A DNA stretch of 42,647 nucleotides from a virus. The stretch spans positions 1-42,647 of the IMG/VR virus record IMGVR_UViG_3300009103_000063; one strand, given 5' to 3'. The position numbers and the translations under genes were made by a program. Within the stretch, counting starts at the first letter, position 1, and the number at the start of each line of letters is the position of its first letter. Shown piece after piece: positions 29,612 to 37,850 of the stretch. The notes beneath the pieces are model-generated. The model was not told where the DNA came from. It saw nothing but the letters and a program-made list of their open reading frames with translations, and ran no database searches.

Positions 29612-30871
29612 ATGAAATCATTCTATCAGCATATAATATCTGAGGCCGCATCACCCGGGAAGAATCTTCACCTTGAGCATATTGAGGATGAAATTCTAAA
29701 CTTTGGTGTTAAAGGTGGCCGCGCGTCTATTAATTTTTTGCAAGAGCTTCGCGATATGTTAGCGGGCAATTCATCCAAGAAGGTGAATGTGACTGTAAAG
29801 TGGGATGGAGCGCCTGCTGTATTTGCTGGCATTGATCCTTCTGATGGAAAGTTTTTTGTTGGAACCAAAGGTGTCTTTGCTAAGAATCCTAAGATCGTTA
29901 AAACGACTGCCGATTTAGATACTTATGGATATAGCGGTGGATTACGAGAGAAGCTATCACTAGCACTGAAAGAGTTACCAAAGCTCGGTATTACTGGTGT
30001 GCTTCAGGGTGATATGATGTTTTCTTCTGATGACCTAGAAATTAAAACTATCGACGGGCAAGAATATATCACATTTCAGCCAAACACGATTGTTTATGCG
30101 ATTCCTACGGGTAGCGATTTAGCTAAGACAATACAAAAAGCAAAGATGGGAATTATATTTCATACGACATATGAGGGAGGTCCAACTCTTGCTGATATGA
30201 CTGCATCGTTTGGTGCGAATGTTTCTGGTCTTAGAAGCACTCCCTCTGTTTGGTTCGATAATGCAGATTATCAAGATGTATCGGGTAAGGTTTTGTTTAC
30301 CGATAAAGAGACGATTGAATTGACTCGTTATCTTTCTCGCGCCGAATCAGTTTTCCAAAAAATCAATACTAAGTCTCTTGACGAATTCATTCGCGCACAA
30401 TCTCAATTAGCATCTGCTGCTGGTTCGTCTTTTAAGACCTATAATAACAGTTTTATTCGAGCTGGAAAGGCGATTAAAGATCCCAGAAAACACAGCATGG
30501 ATTATTTGAGGTATTTTGAGGATTGGTGGCAGACAAAGGCAATCGGAAAAGTAAAGACTGAAAAAACTAAAGAAGCCAAACGACAGAAGATGCAAGAGCA
30601 TATGAGAATCATACAGAAAAATTTGAAAACGATTCAACAGATTACGGAATTTCAAATTCATTTGGTAGATGCCAAAAGTATGATTGTAAAAAAGCTAAAT
30701 AGTGGAGCGGGTGCGATGAAAACATTTGTGCAAACGCCCACGGGTTTCAAGGTAGTTGGTGACGAAGGCTATGTTGCAGTGGACCGATTAGGTAAAAATG
30801 CCGTTAAATTAGTTGACCGCCTTGAGTTTTCATATAATAACTTCACTGCTCAAAAAAATTGGAGTAAGTAA
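29612..30871 (+). CDS. Ligase-like nucleotidyltransferase candidate (DUF6267-like)
   Basis: A 419-residue protein. N-terminal HLEHIEDEILNFGVKGG leads to VTVKWDGAPAVFAG with K63-W-D-G, the KxDG pattern of motif I in ATP-dependent DNA/RNA ligases, where the Lys would be adenylated. Later LQGDMMF and IIFHTTYEG may be equivalents of motifs III-IV. The C-terminal 150 residues are helical and Lys-rich. I recall the family in T4-like phages as DUF6267. Ligase or other covalent-nucleotidyl transfer is plausible; the motif set is incomplete by eye. GGAAAGGATG precedes the ATG at 29612. Confidence 0.6.
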   Translation: MKSFYQHIISEAASPGKNLHLEHIEDEILNFGVKGGRASINFLQELRDMLAGNSSKKVNVTVKWDGAPAVFAGIDPSDGKFFVGTKGVFAKNPKIVKTTADLDTYGYSGGLREKLSLALKELPKLGITGVLQGDMMFSSDDLEIKTIDGQEYITFQPNTIVYAIPTGSDLAKTIQKAKMGIIFHTTYEGGPTLADMTASFGANVSGLRSTPSVWFDNADYQDVSGKVLFTDKETIELTRYLSRAESVFQKINTKSLDEFIRAQSQLASAAGSSFKTYNNSFIRAGKAIKDPRKHSMDYLRYFEDWWQTKAIGKVKTEKTKEAKRQKMQEHMRIIQKNLKTIQQITEFQIHLVDAKSMIVKKLNSGAGAMKTFVQTPTGFKVVGDEGYVAVDRLGKNAVKLVDRLEFSYNNFTAQKNWSK

Positions 30872-31216
30872 ATGTTATCATTCGTTGAGTGGGCAGAGTT
30901 GGATGAGGTTCTGACCGCACAGCAAAGAAAGAAGCGCGGAATTCAAATGAAACGAAATCGCGCAAAATTACGCCGCGGTCGAAAGCGCGCCCGCCAGCGT
31001 GTCGCCGGTACTGGTGTTCTTCAGAGAAGGGCAAAGAGACAGGCTAGAAGAGATGTCTTTCGTAAGCTGACTAGAGGAAAGAATCCGTCTGATGTGAATC
31101 CAGCATTTAGACGGGCAATTGAATTGAGAGTGAAAAAGAAACAAGGTTTGATTGGACGAAAGACTAAACAGTTAGTTAGAGTTAAAAAGAGGGAAGATGT
31201 AGCGCGACGTAGATGA
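30872..31216 (+). CDS. Very basic small protein, nucleic-acid binding candidate
   Basis: A 114-residue protein in which about 40 percent of residues are Arg or Lys after the first 17. The N-terminal segment LSFVEWAELDEVLT is acidic and hydrophobic; the remainder is helical with repeated RR/KR blocks. It starts directly after the ligase-like stop with no gap. A DNA- or RNA-condensing or internal head protein is possible. I recall a similar small basic gene next to the ligase-like gene in other T4-like marine phages. Confidence 0.55.
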   Translation: MLSFVEWAELDEVLTAQQRKKRGIQMKRNRAKLRRGRKRARQRVAGTGVLQRRAKRQARRDVFRKLTRGKNPSDVNPAFRRAIELRVKKKQGLIGRKTKQLVRVKKREDVARRR

Positions 31217-31256
31217 ATAAATAATATATTGGCAGTTAGGCTAAGGGAAACCTGCT

Positions 31257-32543
31257 ATGGCAAGAAAAGATACAGTAGTTATTGCTTGGGGTCGATTTAA
31301 TCCCCCAACAACAGGTCATGAGGTTGTATTTCGTCGTGTCGCCAAAGAGGCTCGTTCCCAAAATGCTGATTATTTGGTCTACCCAACCAAATCTGTAGAT
31401 CGAAAAAAGAATCCTCTCACCTTCAAGCAGAAGGTTCGATTTATGAAGAGGATGTTTCCGGATCATTCTAAAAACATTTCATCCGACGTATCTGTGAATA
31501 CTGTGATAAAGGCTGCACAGAAATCGGAAAGTCAAGGTTATTCTAATCTGGTGTTAGTGGTTGGTGCAGATAGAGTAAAGGAGTTTGAGGATTTATTGAA
31601 TCGATATAATGGAAAAGATTATGATTTCGATTCAATTGATATTGTGAGTGCGGGTGAGAGGGATCCTGATGCGGATGATGTTACCGGAATGTCTGCATCT
31701 AAGATGAGAGCAGCCGCATTTTCTGGAGACTATGCTTCGTTTTCAAAAGGTTTGCCTCGAGGATATAAAGGTGGTAAGGACTTATTTAATGCGGTGCGAA
31801 GTGGTATGGGGATTAAAGAAGATTATCAGTATGTATCTGAAGATTTAAGGTCTGGTGGTATTGGTGGACCAAGATTTAATAAGTTGCTTAGGTTTGGATT
31901 AGCAGTAGATGGTCAGGCTGATATACCATTAACCAAAAGAGCATTTAATAATTTCAAAAAGTCGCAATCCGATCCTACGATGCGACGAAAAGTTTATCAG
32001 ACAACAGATAAGCTATTTGATTTTGTGATAGATGATGACATTATATACCATAGATTACTTATGCTGTTGCATAAAGACCAAATATATGGAGATAAAGAGA
32101 TGACTAATGAGGTTAAAAAAGTAGTTGCAAAATTGCAAGAGAAGTCCGAAAAATCTGGTATCTCGTATGATGTTCTTGAGGAAGTGTTTTTAAGGGGCAT
32201 TGATTCTTGGGAAGCGGGTGATTGTTTAAGCGAGATGGATGTATATCAATGGTCGTTCTCTAGAGTTAATTCGTTTATATCTAATGGTAAATCTAGAAAA
32301 GTATTAGATGAAGATTTGTCGATAGAATACAATAGCAGTGTAATAGACGAAGACTTTGAAACCTTCATTTCAGAAAAAGATTATCAGGGTCGGTTATCAC
32401 CAGACAAGATTGCGAATAGAAGAAGACAGTTGGCACAAAAGACACAAGCAGTTAGAATGAGGGCTGCTGATAAGATTAGACAATTACGTCAAAAGGCGCA
32501 GGACCGAGAAGATCGTCAGCGCAGAAGCAGGAGTGTTGTATAA
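31257..32543 (+). CDS. HIGH-motif nucleotidyltransferase (NMN adenylyltransferase-like) with C-terminal extension
   Basis: A 428-residue protein. The first 190 residues form a cytidylyltransferase-type domain: GRFNPPTTGH (12-21, a HIGH-like T-x-G-H), LVVGADR and a late GMSASKMR. These are typical of NadM/NadD and related enzymes, and phage versions may make NAD. The remaining 230 residues are helical and charged, with no recognised domain, and end in a long Arg-rich coiled segment. Such fusions occur in marine T4-like phages. GGGAAACCTGCT precedes the ATG at moderate distance. Substrate unknown. Confidence 0.75.
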   Translation: MARKDTVVIAWGRFNPPTTGHEVVFRRVAKEARSQNADYLVYPTKSVDRKKNPLTFKQKVRFMKRMFPDHSKNISSDVSVNTVIKAAQKSESQGYSNLVLVVGADRVKEFEDLLNRYNGKDYDFDSIDIVSAGERDPDADDVTGMSASKMRAAAFSGDYASFSKGLPRGYKGGKDLFNAVRSGMGIKEDYQYVSEDLRSGGIGGPRFNKLLRFGLAVDGQADIPLTKRAFNNFKKSQSDPTMRRKVYQTTDKLFDFVIDDDIIYHRLLMLLHKDQIYGDKEMTNEVKKVVAKLQEKSEKSGISYDVLEEVFLRGIDSWEAGDCLSEMDVYQWSFSRVNSFISNGKSRKVLDEDLSIEYNSSVIDEDFETFISEKDYQGRLSPDKIANRRRQLAQKTQAVRMRAADKIRQLRQKAQDREDRQRRSRSVV

Positions 32544-34042
32544 TGAGCAACGATAAGAAGACTACAGGTTTTACTGGTGTCGAGAGTCTAGACCAAGACT
32601 TACTTGATGCTGTTTCTGGTGTTGTTGATACCGAAGATAAAATTAGAATGAATGATCAGGATCAGTATGTGGATCGTGTTACTGCAAATCTTCCGAAGAA
32701 TGATTTAGAGTTGATTTCTGAAGATGAGGATAGTGATTATGAGCCTGCTGATTCAATGGGTAGGCATCGAGGAGCGCATAGACTTAAAGTAAAGCCTATT
32801 AAGTATACTGCGGCAGATGAGAAAAGAGATCGTGAAGAACACAAACAGCGACAGAAAGAGATTCGACAACAGCGAGCGCAACGAAAGGCTTCTGGGGAAT
32901 GGGATCGGGGTGCAGGTGCGGCTCGTCGAGATAAGGAACGAATGAGGAAGTTTCAACAACAGCAAGCCGCGAAGGCTAAAAAGGAATCTTTCGATGAACT
33001 GACTGATGAAGATATTGATAATCTTCTAGAGATGTTTATACACGAGGGTGGTCTTGATAGTGTGAACAAGAAGGCACTCAAGAAGAATTTTAAAAACCGA
33101 AATGACAAAGACATCGATAACGATGGTGACGTTGACGGTTCTGATGAGTATCTACACAACCGACGAAAGAAGATTGCATCTAAAGTGAAGGAAGGTAAGA
33201 ACGGAAAGAAAGATCCTGTTGTTATTAATCCTACGGTAGAGTCTGTTGATTGGGAAGAAGCTCAATATTGGGATGAAGAGACTGTGGCTGACTTCCTCAA
33301 GCGAGGCGGAAAGATTACAAAGCTCAAGCCTCGTGTTGCTCGTGGTGCTAAGAAGAAGCAAACTATGAAGGTTAGGGGTGGTCGTCCAGGATCTAAAGAG
33401 TTGGCTCGCAAAGCTGAGAAGAAGATGCATGGCGAAGGATGGGAGGCACAGGCCAGTCCAGCAGAAAAGGCTAGGCGAGCACACCTAAAAGATAAAGGCT
33501 CGACAACTAAACGAATGTCTCAGGCTGGCACTAAGGACAGTCGTCCAATTCATATACCCAACAGAGAAACTGGTTCTGGGGGAATTGGTAGTAGAACTGG
33601 TCCTAGCACAAAGACTCAAAAGTACATTCGGGCTAATCCCCAGAGTGTGCGAAGAGAAGAAGCTGAGAAGTTTGACATCAAAGCATTTGTGAAGGGGCTT
33701 AAAGAAGGTGTCGTAGAGTGGGGAACAGACGAGGGCGCGAATAGATATAAGGATATGACTCCAGGACAAACTCCAGGCACTAACAATGTGCAGGGATTTG
33801 GATCCGATAAGCCTGATTTAGAAGAAGCTGGAGCCCGAGATCATTTTCGACAGTTTCAGAAAAAATTTAAGACTATGCCAAAAATTGATACTAAAGAATA
33901 TCCAGATATTCGAGGATTAGAAGGACCTTTTAGATTCAAGAATGGTGCTATATTATATTATGATCCAAAGGAAGGAAAGTATTACGACAATAAGAAAGAC
34001 ATGTATGTTGAGAAATTGCCAGAGGGTTGGGAGATCGAGTAA
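32543..34042 (+). CDS. Large charged protein with one EF-hand-like loop
   Basis: A 499-residue hydrophilic protein dominated by Lys, Arg, Asp, Glu and Gln. Residues about 190-205 read DKDIDNDGDVDGSDEYL, a near-ideal calcium-binding EF-hand loop followed by a helix. A Lys-rich block (about 285-320) and a C-terminal region with YYDPKEGKYYDNKKDM follow. It is coupled to the nucleotidyltransferase gene by TAATG. I recall similar genes in marine T4-like phages without known function; a virion or scaffolding role is possible. Confidence 0.55.
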   Translation: MSNDKKTTGFTGVESLDQDLLDAVSGVVDTEDKIRMNDQDQYVDRVTANLPKNDLELISEDEDSDYEPADSMGRHRGAHRLKVKPIKYTAADEKRDREEHKQRQKEIRQQRAQRKASGEWDRGAGAARRDKERMRKFQQQQAAKAKKESFDELTDEDIDNLLEMFIHEGGLDSVNKKALKKNFKNRNDKDIDNDGDVDGSDEYLHNRRKKIASKVKEGKNGKKDPVVINPTVESVDWEEAQYWDEETVADFLKRGGKITKLKPRVARGAKKKQTMKVRGGRPGSKELARKAEKKMHGEGWEAQASPAEKARRAHLKDKGSTTKRMSQAGTKDSRPIHIPNRETGSGGIGSRTGPSTKTQKYIRANPQSVRREEAEKFDIKAFVKGLKEGVVEWGTDEGANRYKDMTPGQTPGTNNVQGFGSDKPDLEEAGARDHFRQFQKKFKTMPKIDTKEYPDIRGLEGPFRFKNGAILYYDPKEGKYYDNKKDMYVEKLPEGWEIE

Positions 34043-34630
34043 GTGAAGACGTACAATCAGTTGTTGGTTGAAGTGAGAAGCGACTCGCCTATTATTATGT
34101 TGGATATGGATGGAGTGGTTGCTGATTATGCCAGAGGCGTGAAAGAGCTATGTGGAATGTCTATTGAAGATTGGAAAAAGCGATGCAAAAAAATGATTGA
34201 CTCGAAAGGTAATGTTCCTCCTGAGGTGTCTAACAATAAGTTACACAAAATGATTGAGGATGCTGGTATTGAGTTTTGGGAGAATCTTAATTGGACGAAA
34301 GATGGAAAGCAGTTGTGGAATTTTCTAAAAAAGCATGATGTCGAGATTTTGTCTGCATACAAAAAGAAGCGAAATGATCCAAAAGGATATAGTCATGATG
34401 GAAAGTTGCTTTGGTTAGATCGAAATATGAGACTTCCTAAGAATAAGATTAACTTAGTAATGAGGGAAGATAAACAGAAGTATGCGTTAAATGCAGCCGG
34501 TAAGCCTAATATTCTAGTTGACGACTACATCAAGAATATTAGAGAATTTGAAGCTGCTGGTGGTATTGGGGTGCATCATACTTCAGCAAGTAAAACAATC
34601 GCAAAGCTCAAGAAGTTGGGTTTTGTATAA
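34043..34630 (+). CDS. HAD-family phosphatase, 5'-nucleotidase-like
   Basis: A 195-residue HAD hydrolase with the nucleophile motif D21-M-D23-G-V-V, a Ser in ILSAYKK, a Lys in REDKQK and the acidic NILVDD motif. The order and small cap match 5'(3')-deoxyribonucleotidase-like phage enzymes. It would dephosphorylate nucleotides or a nucleic-acid end. The start is GTG right after the previous stop. The N-terminal KTYNQLLVE segment looks like the end-tags seen on several genes in this group. Confidence 0.75.
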   Translation: MKTYNQLLVEVRSDSPIIMLDMDGVVADYARGVKELCGMSIEDWKKRCKKMIDSKGNVPPEVSNNKLHKMIEDAGIEFWENLNWTKDGKQLWNFLKKHDVEILSAYKKKRNDPKGYSHDGKLLWLDRNMRLPKNKINLVMREDKQKYALNAAGKPNILVDDYIKNIREFEAAGGIGVHHTSASKTIAKLKKLGFV

Positions 34631-34633
34631 ATA
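34626..34633 (+). promoter_or_regulatory. T4-type late promoter, TATAAATA
   Basis: An exact octamer at the HAD gene stop, 43 bases before the structural gene at 34676. Confidence 0.7.
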
Positions 34634-34675
34634 GATTAAAGGAATAGGTATCACATTACCGAAGGGAGAATTGAT

Positions 34676-35566
34676 ATGCCACTCTGGGGATTAGGCAAAG
34701 GAACCGGCAGCCAAATAGACAAATTACCTACTTGGTTGAAGAATCGAAATACATCCAATGGAGCGAGTGTAACTGCTGCTCCATGGAATCCAGGTGATGT
34801 TGATACTACAAATCGTGGTCGACCATTTACCAATGATGTTGGTGCTACATATATTACTGCAAATAGTATATCAAATAAAGGAACTGGTTTTGTTCATGAA
34901 CAGAGATATACAGACAATTTGGGTAACAGCCGAGTCCGTCGAGAGGTTCTTGTGGCTACTAGTAGTGGTACCACAAATAGTAGTCTCGACATCGTTGGTA
35001 GAACGAATCCGATCAATACTGCAAATATCGTTTCCGTTGCATTTGATAAACAGACATATAATGAAAATGATGTGATTCAAGTTAAAGTTTCGTTTGATCG
35101 CGAAGTTATTGTGGCTGGCGCAACATTCTATACTGGTCCAAATATCAAGATGGCAAATTCGAGCGGTGTATCTCCTGGTTCTGTTGGTTCGGCCGGGATA
35201 GCGTATGCCGTATATGGTGGCCATGCTGGCCACTATGGTGGGCTTAACAGTCCTGGTACACAGACTATTGGTGAAGCATATGGAAATAACACAAATACTT
35301 TAGTCTTTGAAGTGACTGCAAACGCAACTCACGGAATTGGCACTGGTAATATTACTACTGCTTTTGCTACCGCTGGCGACGGCGGCATCGGCGGCGCGGA
35401 TCCGAGCGTCGCGACCAAATTTTGGCCATCATTCTTGGCTATTCGTTTGAAAGATAATCCAACGGATATTACATGTAATGTGAATACTCATTTTGCCACA
35501 ACTTCGGCAGGAGGTCCAGCATCGGCATTTATCACCACTGCTAATGTTTATGTAATTCCTGCATGA
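34676..35566 (+). CDS. Late virion structural protein candidate
   Basis: A 296-residue Gly/Ser/Thr/Asn-rich beta protein starting MPLWGLGKGTGSQIDKLPTWLK, a beginning shared by structural proteins of marine T4-like phages. The middle IVSVAFDKQTYNENDVIQVKVSF resembles a bacterial Ig-like strand pair. Few Lys or Glu residues, many turns, and no signal peptide. It has its own exact late promoter and a strong ribosome site GAAGGGAGAATTGAT. A capsid-decoration or tail protein is likely, but the exact component is not assigned. Confidence 0.65.
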   Translation: MPLWGLGKGTGSQIDKLPTWLKNRNTSNGASVTAAPWNPGDVDTTNRGRPFTNDVGATYITANSISNKGTGFVHEQRYTDNLGNSRVRREVLVATSSGTTNSSLDIVGRTNPINTANIVSVAFDKQTYNENDVIQVKVSFDREVIVAGATFYTGPNIKMANSSGVSPGSVGSAGIAYAVYGGHAGHYGGLNSPGTQTIGEAYGNNTNTLVFEVTANATHGIGTGNITTAFATAGDGGIGGADPSVATKFWPSFLAIRLKDNPTDITCNVNTHFATTSAGGPASAFITTANVYVIPA

Positions 35567-35629
35567 TAGTATGGTTTTAAATGCTATATAAGAGAAGTGA
35601 GGATTGAAAATAGAAAAGTGTGATTTTTT

Positions 35630-36022
35630 ATGTTATTTGATGTGTTGACTGATCAGAATGTTGATATATTTGCGTTAAAGGCCTACGACAATCCCCAGTG
35701 TTCTGGCGTTGACGAATTTTATGATGATATGAAGCGCATCAAGTATATCAAGAGGTTATTTAATCGCTATACACAGACTGGTGAATTGAAGGACCGTTTG
35801 ATACTGAATCACATTATTATTTTGTATAATGTATTTCCTGTTGAAGCAGCTACTAGAATATTGTTCTTTAAAATTGATGTAGATGATTATTCTTTATTGA
35901 AGACGTTTTTAATCTATTTAGGATTTATGCCAGAAGTGGTAAGGGGCGTTAGAGGAAGAGATATCGTAAGTAGTGACATATCACTAGATTCTGTTGTAAT
36001 AACCAAATTGAGGAAAATATAG
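35630..36022 (+). CDS. Conserved T4-like phage protein, DUF7207-like
   Basis: A 130-residue helical protein: MLFDVLTDQNVDIFALKAYDNPQC, then DMKRIKYIKRLFNRYTQTGELKDRLILNHIIILYNVFPVEAATRILFFKI. This pattern is strongly conserved in marine T4-like phages as I recall (DUF7207). No catalytic motif. Location before small genes and the primase suggests a replication- or transcription-related accessory. The ribosome site is weak. Confidence 0.65.
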   Translation: MLFDVLTDQNVDIFALKAYDNPQCSGVDEFYDDMKRIKYIKRLFNRYTQTGELKDRLILNHIIILYNVFPVEAATRILFFKIDVDDYSLLKTFLIYLGFMPEVVRGVRGRDIVSSDISLDSVVITKLRKI

Positions 36023-36400
36023 ATGAAGACATTTTCTAATATCGATTTTCAGTTCAACCGATTCATTAGAGAAGAAGGCACCGCGGTGTCGTCTGTTGCG
36101 GGTCTTACTGGTGAGCCTCCAGGGCCCAGGAATAGGACGAAACCCTTAAAGAGAAAAAAGTTTAATGGTTGTGAGGTTTTTACTATTCCAAGTGAATCGT
36201 ATAGTAGATGTGCTTCGGCTAAAATGAAGAGTGAGCGTTTTGCGAAATATATTCAAGATGAAGAAATTGGAAATGATGTTAGAGAATATGCGAGACTAAA
36301 TCCTAGTAAGTCTATAATTATTGAAGATGAAGTAACTGGTGCTATGACCTATTTGAAAATTGGTAAAAATGATCCAATTGCTAAATTGTATGGAAGATAA
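36023..36400 (+). CDS. Hypothetical protein
   Basis: A 125-residue protein that begins directly after the previous stop. It has a flexible N-terminal part with GLTGEPPGPRNRTKP, then a small mixed domain with CEVFTIPSESYSRC and a C-terminal IIIEDEVTGAMTYLKI. No motif is recognised. An identical layout (N-terminal tail with Gly-Leu-Thr-Gly-Pro-Pro) appears in small proteins of other T4-like marine phages as I recall, so it is probably a conserved gene. Confidence 0.55.
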   Translation: MKTFSNIDFQFNRFIREEGTAVSSVAGLTGEPPGPRNRTKPLKRKKFNGCEVFTIPSESYSRCASAKMKSERFAKYIQDEEIGNDVREYARLNPSKSIIIEDEVTGAMTYLKIGKNDPIAKLYGR

Positions 36401-36402
36401 GA

Positions 36403-36624
36403 ATGACTACTAATTTAATGATTGTTGGTGGAATTTTTGTTGTAATATTTGGTCTGATATATGGATTGGTTCGAGTTTCTAAAAAGGCGAGTGCCCTTCA
36501 AAAAGAAAATGAGCAATTAGGAGAGGTGATTAATAATGCAAAAGAGGCAATTGAAGCACTCAATGAGCCGATTACTCTTGGTGAAGATTTGCTTGATGAT
36601 ATTCGTGATCGTAGCGGGTTGTAA
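36403..36624 (+). CDS. Membrane protein with coiled coil, inner-membrane spanin candidate
   Basis: A 73-residue protein with an N-terminal transmembrane helix (about 5-25) and then a Lys-rich turn and a long helix with heptads (SALQKENEQLGEVINNAKEAIEALNE). This is the shape of a small i-spanin (Rz-type): N-terminal anchor, periplasmic coiled coil. A lipoprotein gene overlaps its 3' end in another frame, as in Rz/Rz1 pairs. It is short for an i-spanin. Alternative: a small structural membrane protein. Confidence 0.55.
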   Translation: MTTNLMIVGGIFVVIFGLIYGLVRVSKKASALQKENEQLGEVINNAKEAIEALNEPITLGEDLLDDIRDRSGL

Positions 36625-36829
36625 GCATTTTGCCCCAGATCCTATTCAAATAAGATGTCCTGGATGGTCACCAAAAGCATATTTTGAGTTTGGTGAATTG
36701 CTGCAAATGCAGAAGAATGGTCAATTAGATATAAGAAATCTAGAACTACATATTGCAGAGACAGAGCGAATGTGTCGTGCTTTAGATAAAGTTGTTTGTG
36801 GTGAGGATTGCCCTACTCTTAGGAATTAG
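36563..36829 (+). CDS. Lipoprotein, outer-membrane spanin candidate
   Basis: An 88-residue lipoprotein whose signal ends in V-A-G-C with cysteine near residue 20, followed by Lys-His. Its start lies inside the previous gene in another frame (62 bases of overlap), the classic embedded or overlapping Rz1 layout. The mature part contains three further Cys and a helical middle; it is less Pro-rich than most o-spanins. ATG at 36536 would add nine residues. It ends one base before the primase ATG. The pair would complete outer-membrane lysis with the amidase at 20309. Confidence 0.55.
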   Translation: MSRLLLVKICLMIFVIVAGCKHFAPDPIQIRCPGWSPKAYFEFGELLQMQKNGQLDIRNLELHIAETERMCRALDKVVCGEDCPTLRN

Positions 36830-36830
36830 A

Positions 36831-37847
36831 ATGTCTTATGTAGATCATAAGTTTATTAAACTTGTGTCCCCAAAGCTAGATCGTTTTCAGCAAAAGAATA
36901 ATAATCTCTATAATTTTCGTTGCCCGTTTTGTGGTGATTCTGAAAAGAACGCATACAAGGCGAGAGGCTACGTTTATGAATTGAAAGACTCTTTAATTTT
37001 TAAGTGTCATAATTGTTCGGTAGGATGCTCTTTGGCTAATCTGTTGAAGCATGTAGATGTGTCATTGTATAATTCATATGTTATGGAAAGATTTAAAGGT
37101 AATAGAACATTTGAAAATAAAAAGGAAGAAGAGATTGTGTCATACAATTTTGGAGCTCCTAAATTTCATAGCGTAGATCCTTTGACTAAGATTGGATCAA
37201 TTAAATTGTCGAAATGTGATATTAGTCATTCGGCAATGAAATTTGCGAAGAGTAGAAAAATCTCATCTGATCATTATGGTTATATGTATTATTTGGACGA
37301 TGAAGAGAAGTTGGAAGAATTGTCAGACAAATATAAGGACAGAATAGCGGGGCATTCTGCTAGAATACTTTTTCCATATTATAACGAGCATAGTGAGTTG
37401 ATCGGTTTGACTGGTAGAGCAATTGATCCTAAAAATAATCTAAGGTATTTGACGTTGAAGCTATCTGATCATCCTATGATTTATGGATTGGATCGTGTGG
37501 ATAAGAGTCAAAAGATATATGTGGTAGAAGGTCCAATCGATTCGTTGTTTTTGAAGAATGGTATTGCGGTGTCTGGTGCTGATTTTGCTAAATTAGATAG
37601 CGTTGTTCCTAAAGATAAATGCGTATTAGTGTTTGACAATGAGCCGAGAAATAAGGAAGTATTGTCTCAACAGTTGAAGATGATTGAAGCTGGATATTCG
37701 GTTTGTATTTGGCCAGAAAATGTTTATGAGAAAGACATAAATGATATGGTGCTTGCTGATTGGAAATATGTTGCCGATATTATAGATAGTAATACACATA
37801 AAGGCATATCTGCTGTGGCTGCATTTCATAATTGGAAGAAGGTTTGA
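36831..37847 (+). CDS. 61: DNA primase (gp61)
   Basis: A 338-residue T4-type primase. The N-terminal zinc ribbon has CPFCGD (about 32-37) and CHNC (about 61-64). A TOPRIM core has VVEGPIDSLF (catalytic Glu) and FDNEPRN (Asp-x-Glu-like). It makes RNA primers for lagging-strand synthesis and rides with gp41. In T4 the gene lies close to 41; here about 10 kb separates them. The ATG at 36831 has AGGAATTAGA before it. A longer frame from TTG at 36792 overlaps the lipoprotein and is rejected. Confidence 0.92.
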   Translation: MSYVDHKFIKLVSPKLDRFQQKNNNLYNFRCPFCGDSEKNAYKARGYVYELKDSLIFKCHNCSVGCSLANLLKHVDVSLYNSYVMERFKGNRTFENKKEEEIVSYNFGAPKFHSVDPLTKIGSIKLSKCDISHSAMKFAKSRKISSDHYGYMYYLDDEEKLEELSDKYKDRIAGHSARILFPYYNEHSELIGLTGRAIDPKNNLRYLTLKLSDHPMIYGLDRVDKSQKIYVVEGPIDSLFLKNGIAVSGADFAKLDSVVPKDKCVLVFDNEPRNKEVLSQQLKMIEAGYSVCIWPENVYEKDINDMVLADWKYVADIIDSNTHKGISAVAAFHNWKKV

Positions 37848-37850
37848 TCT

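Noticed and set aside
36792-36830. TTG start for primase 39 bases upstream
   Set aside because: It overlaps the lipoprotein gene, and homology to gp61 begins at the ATG at 36831.
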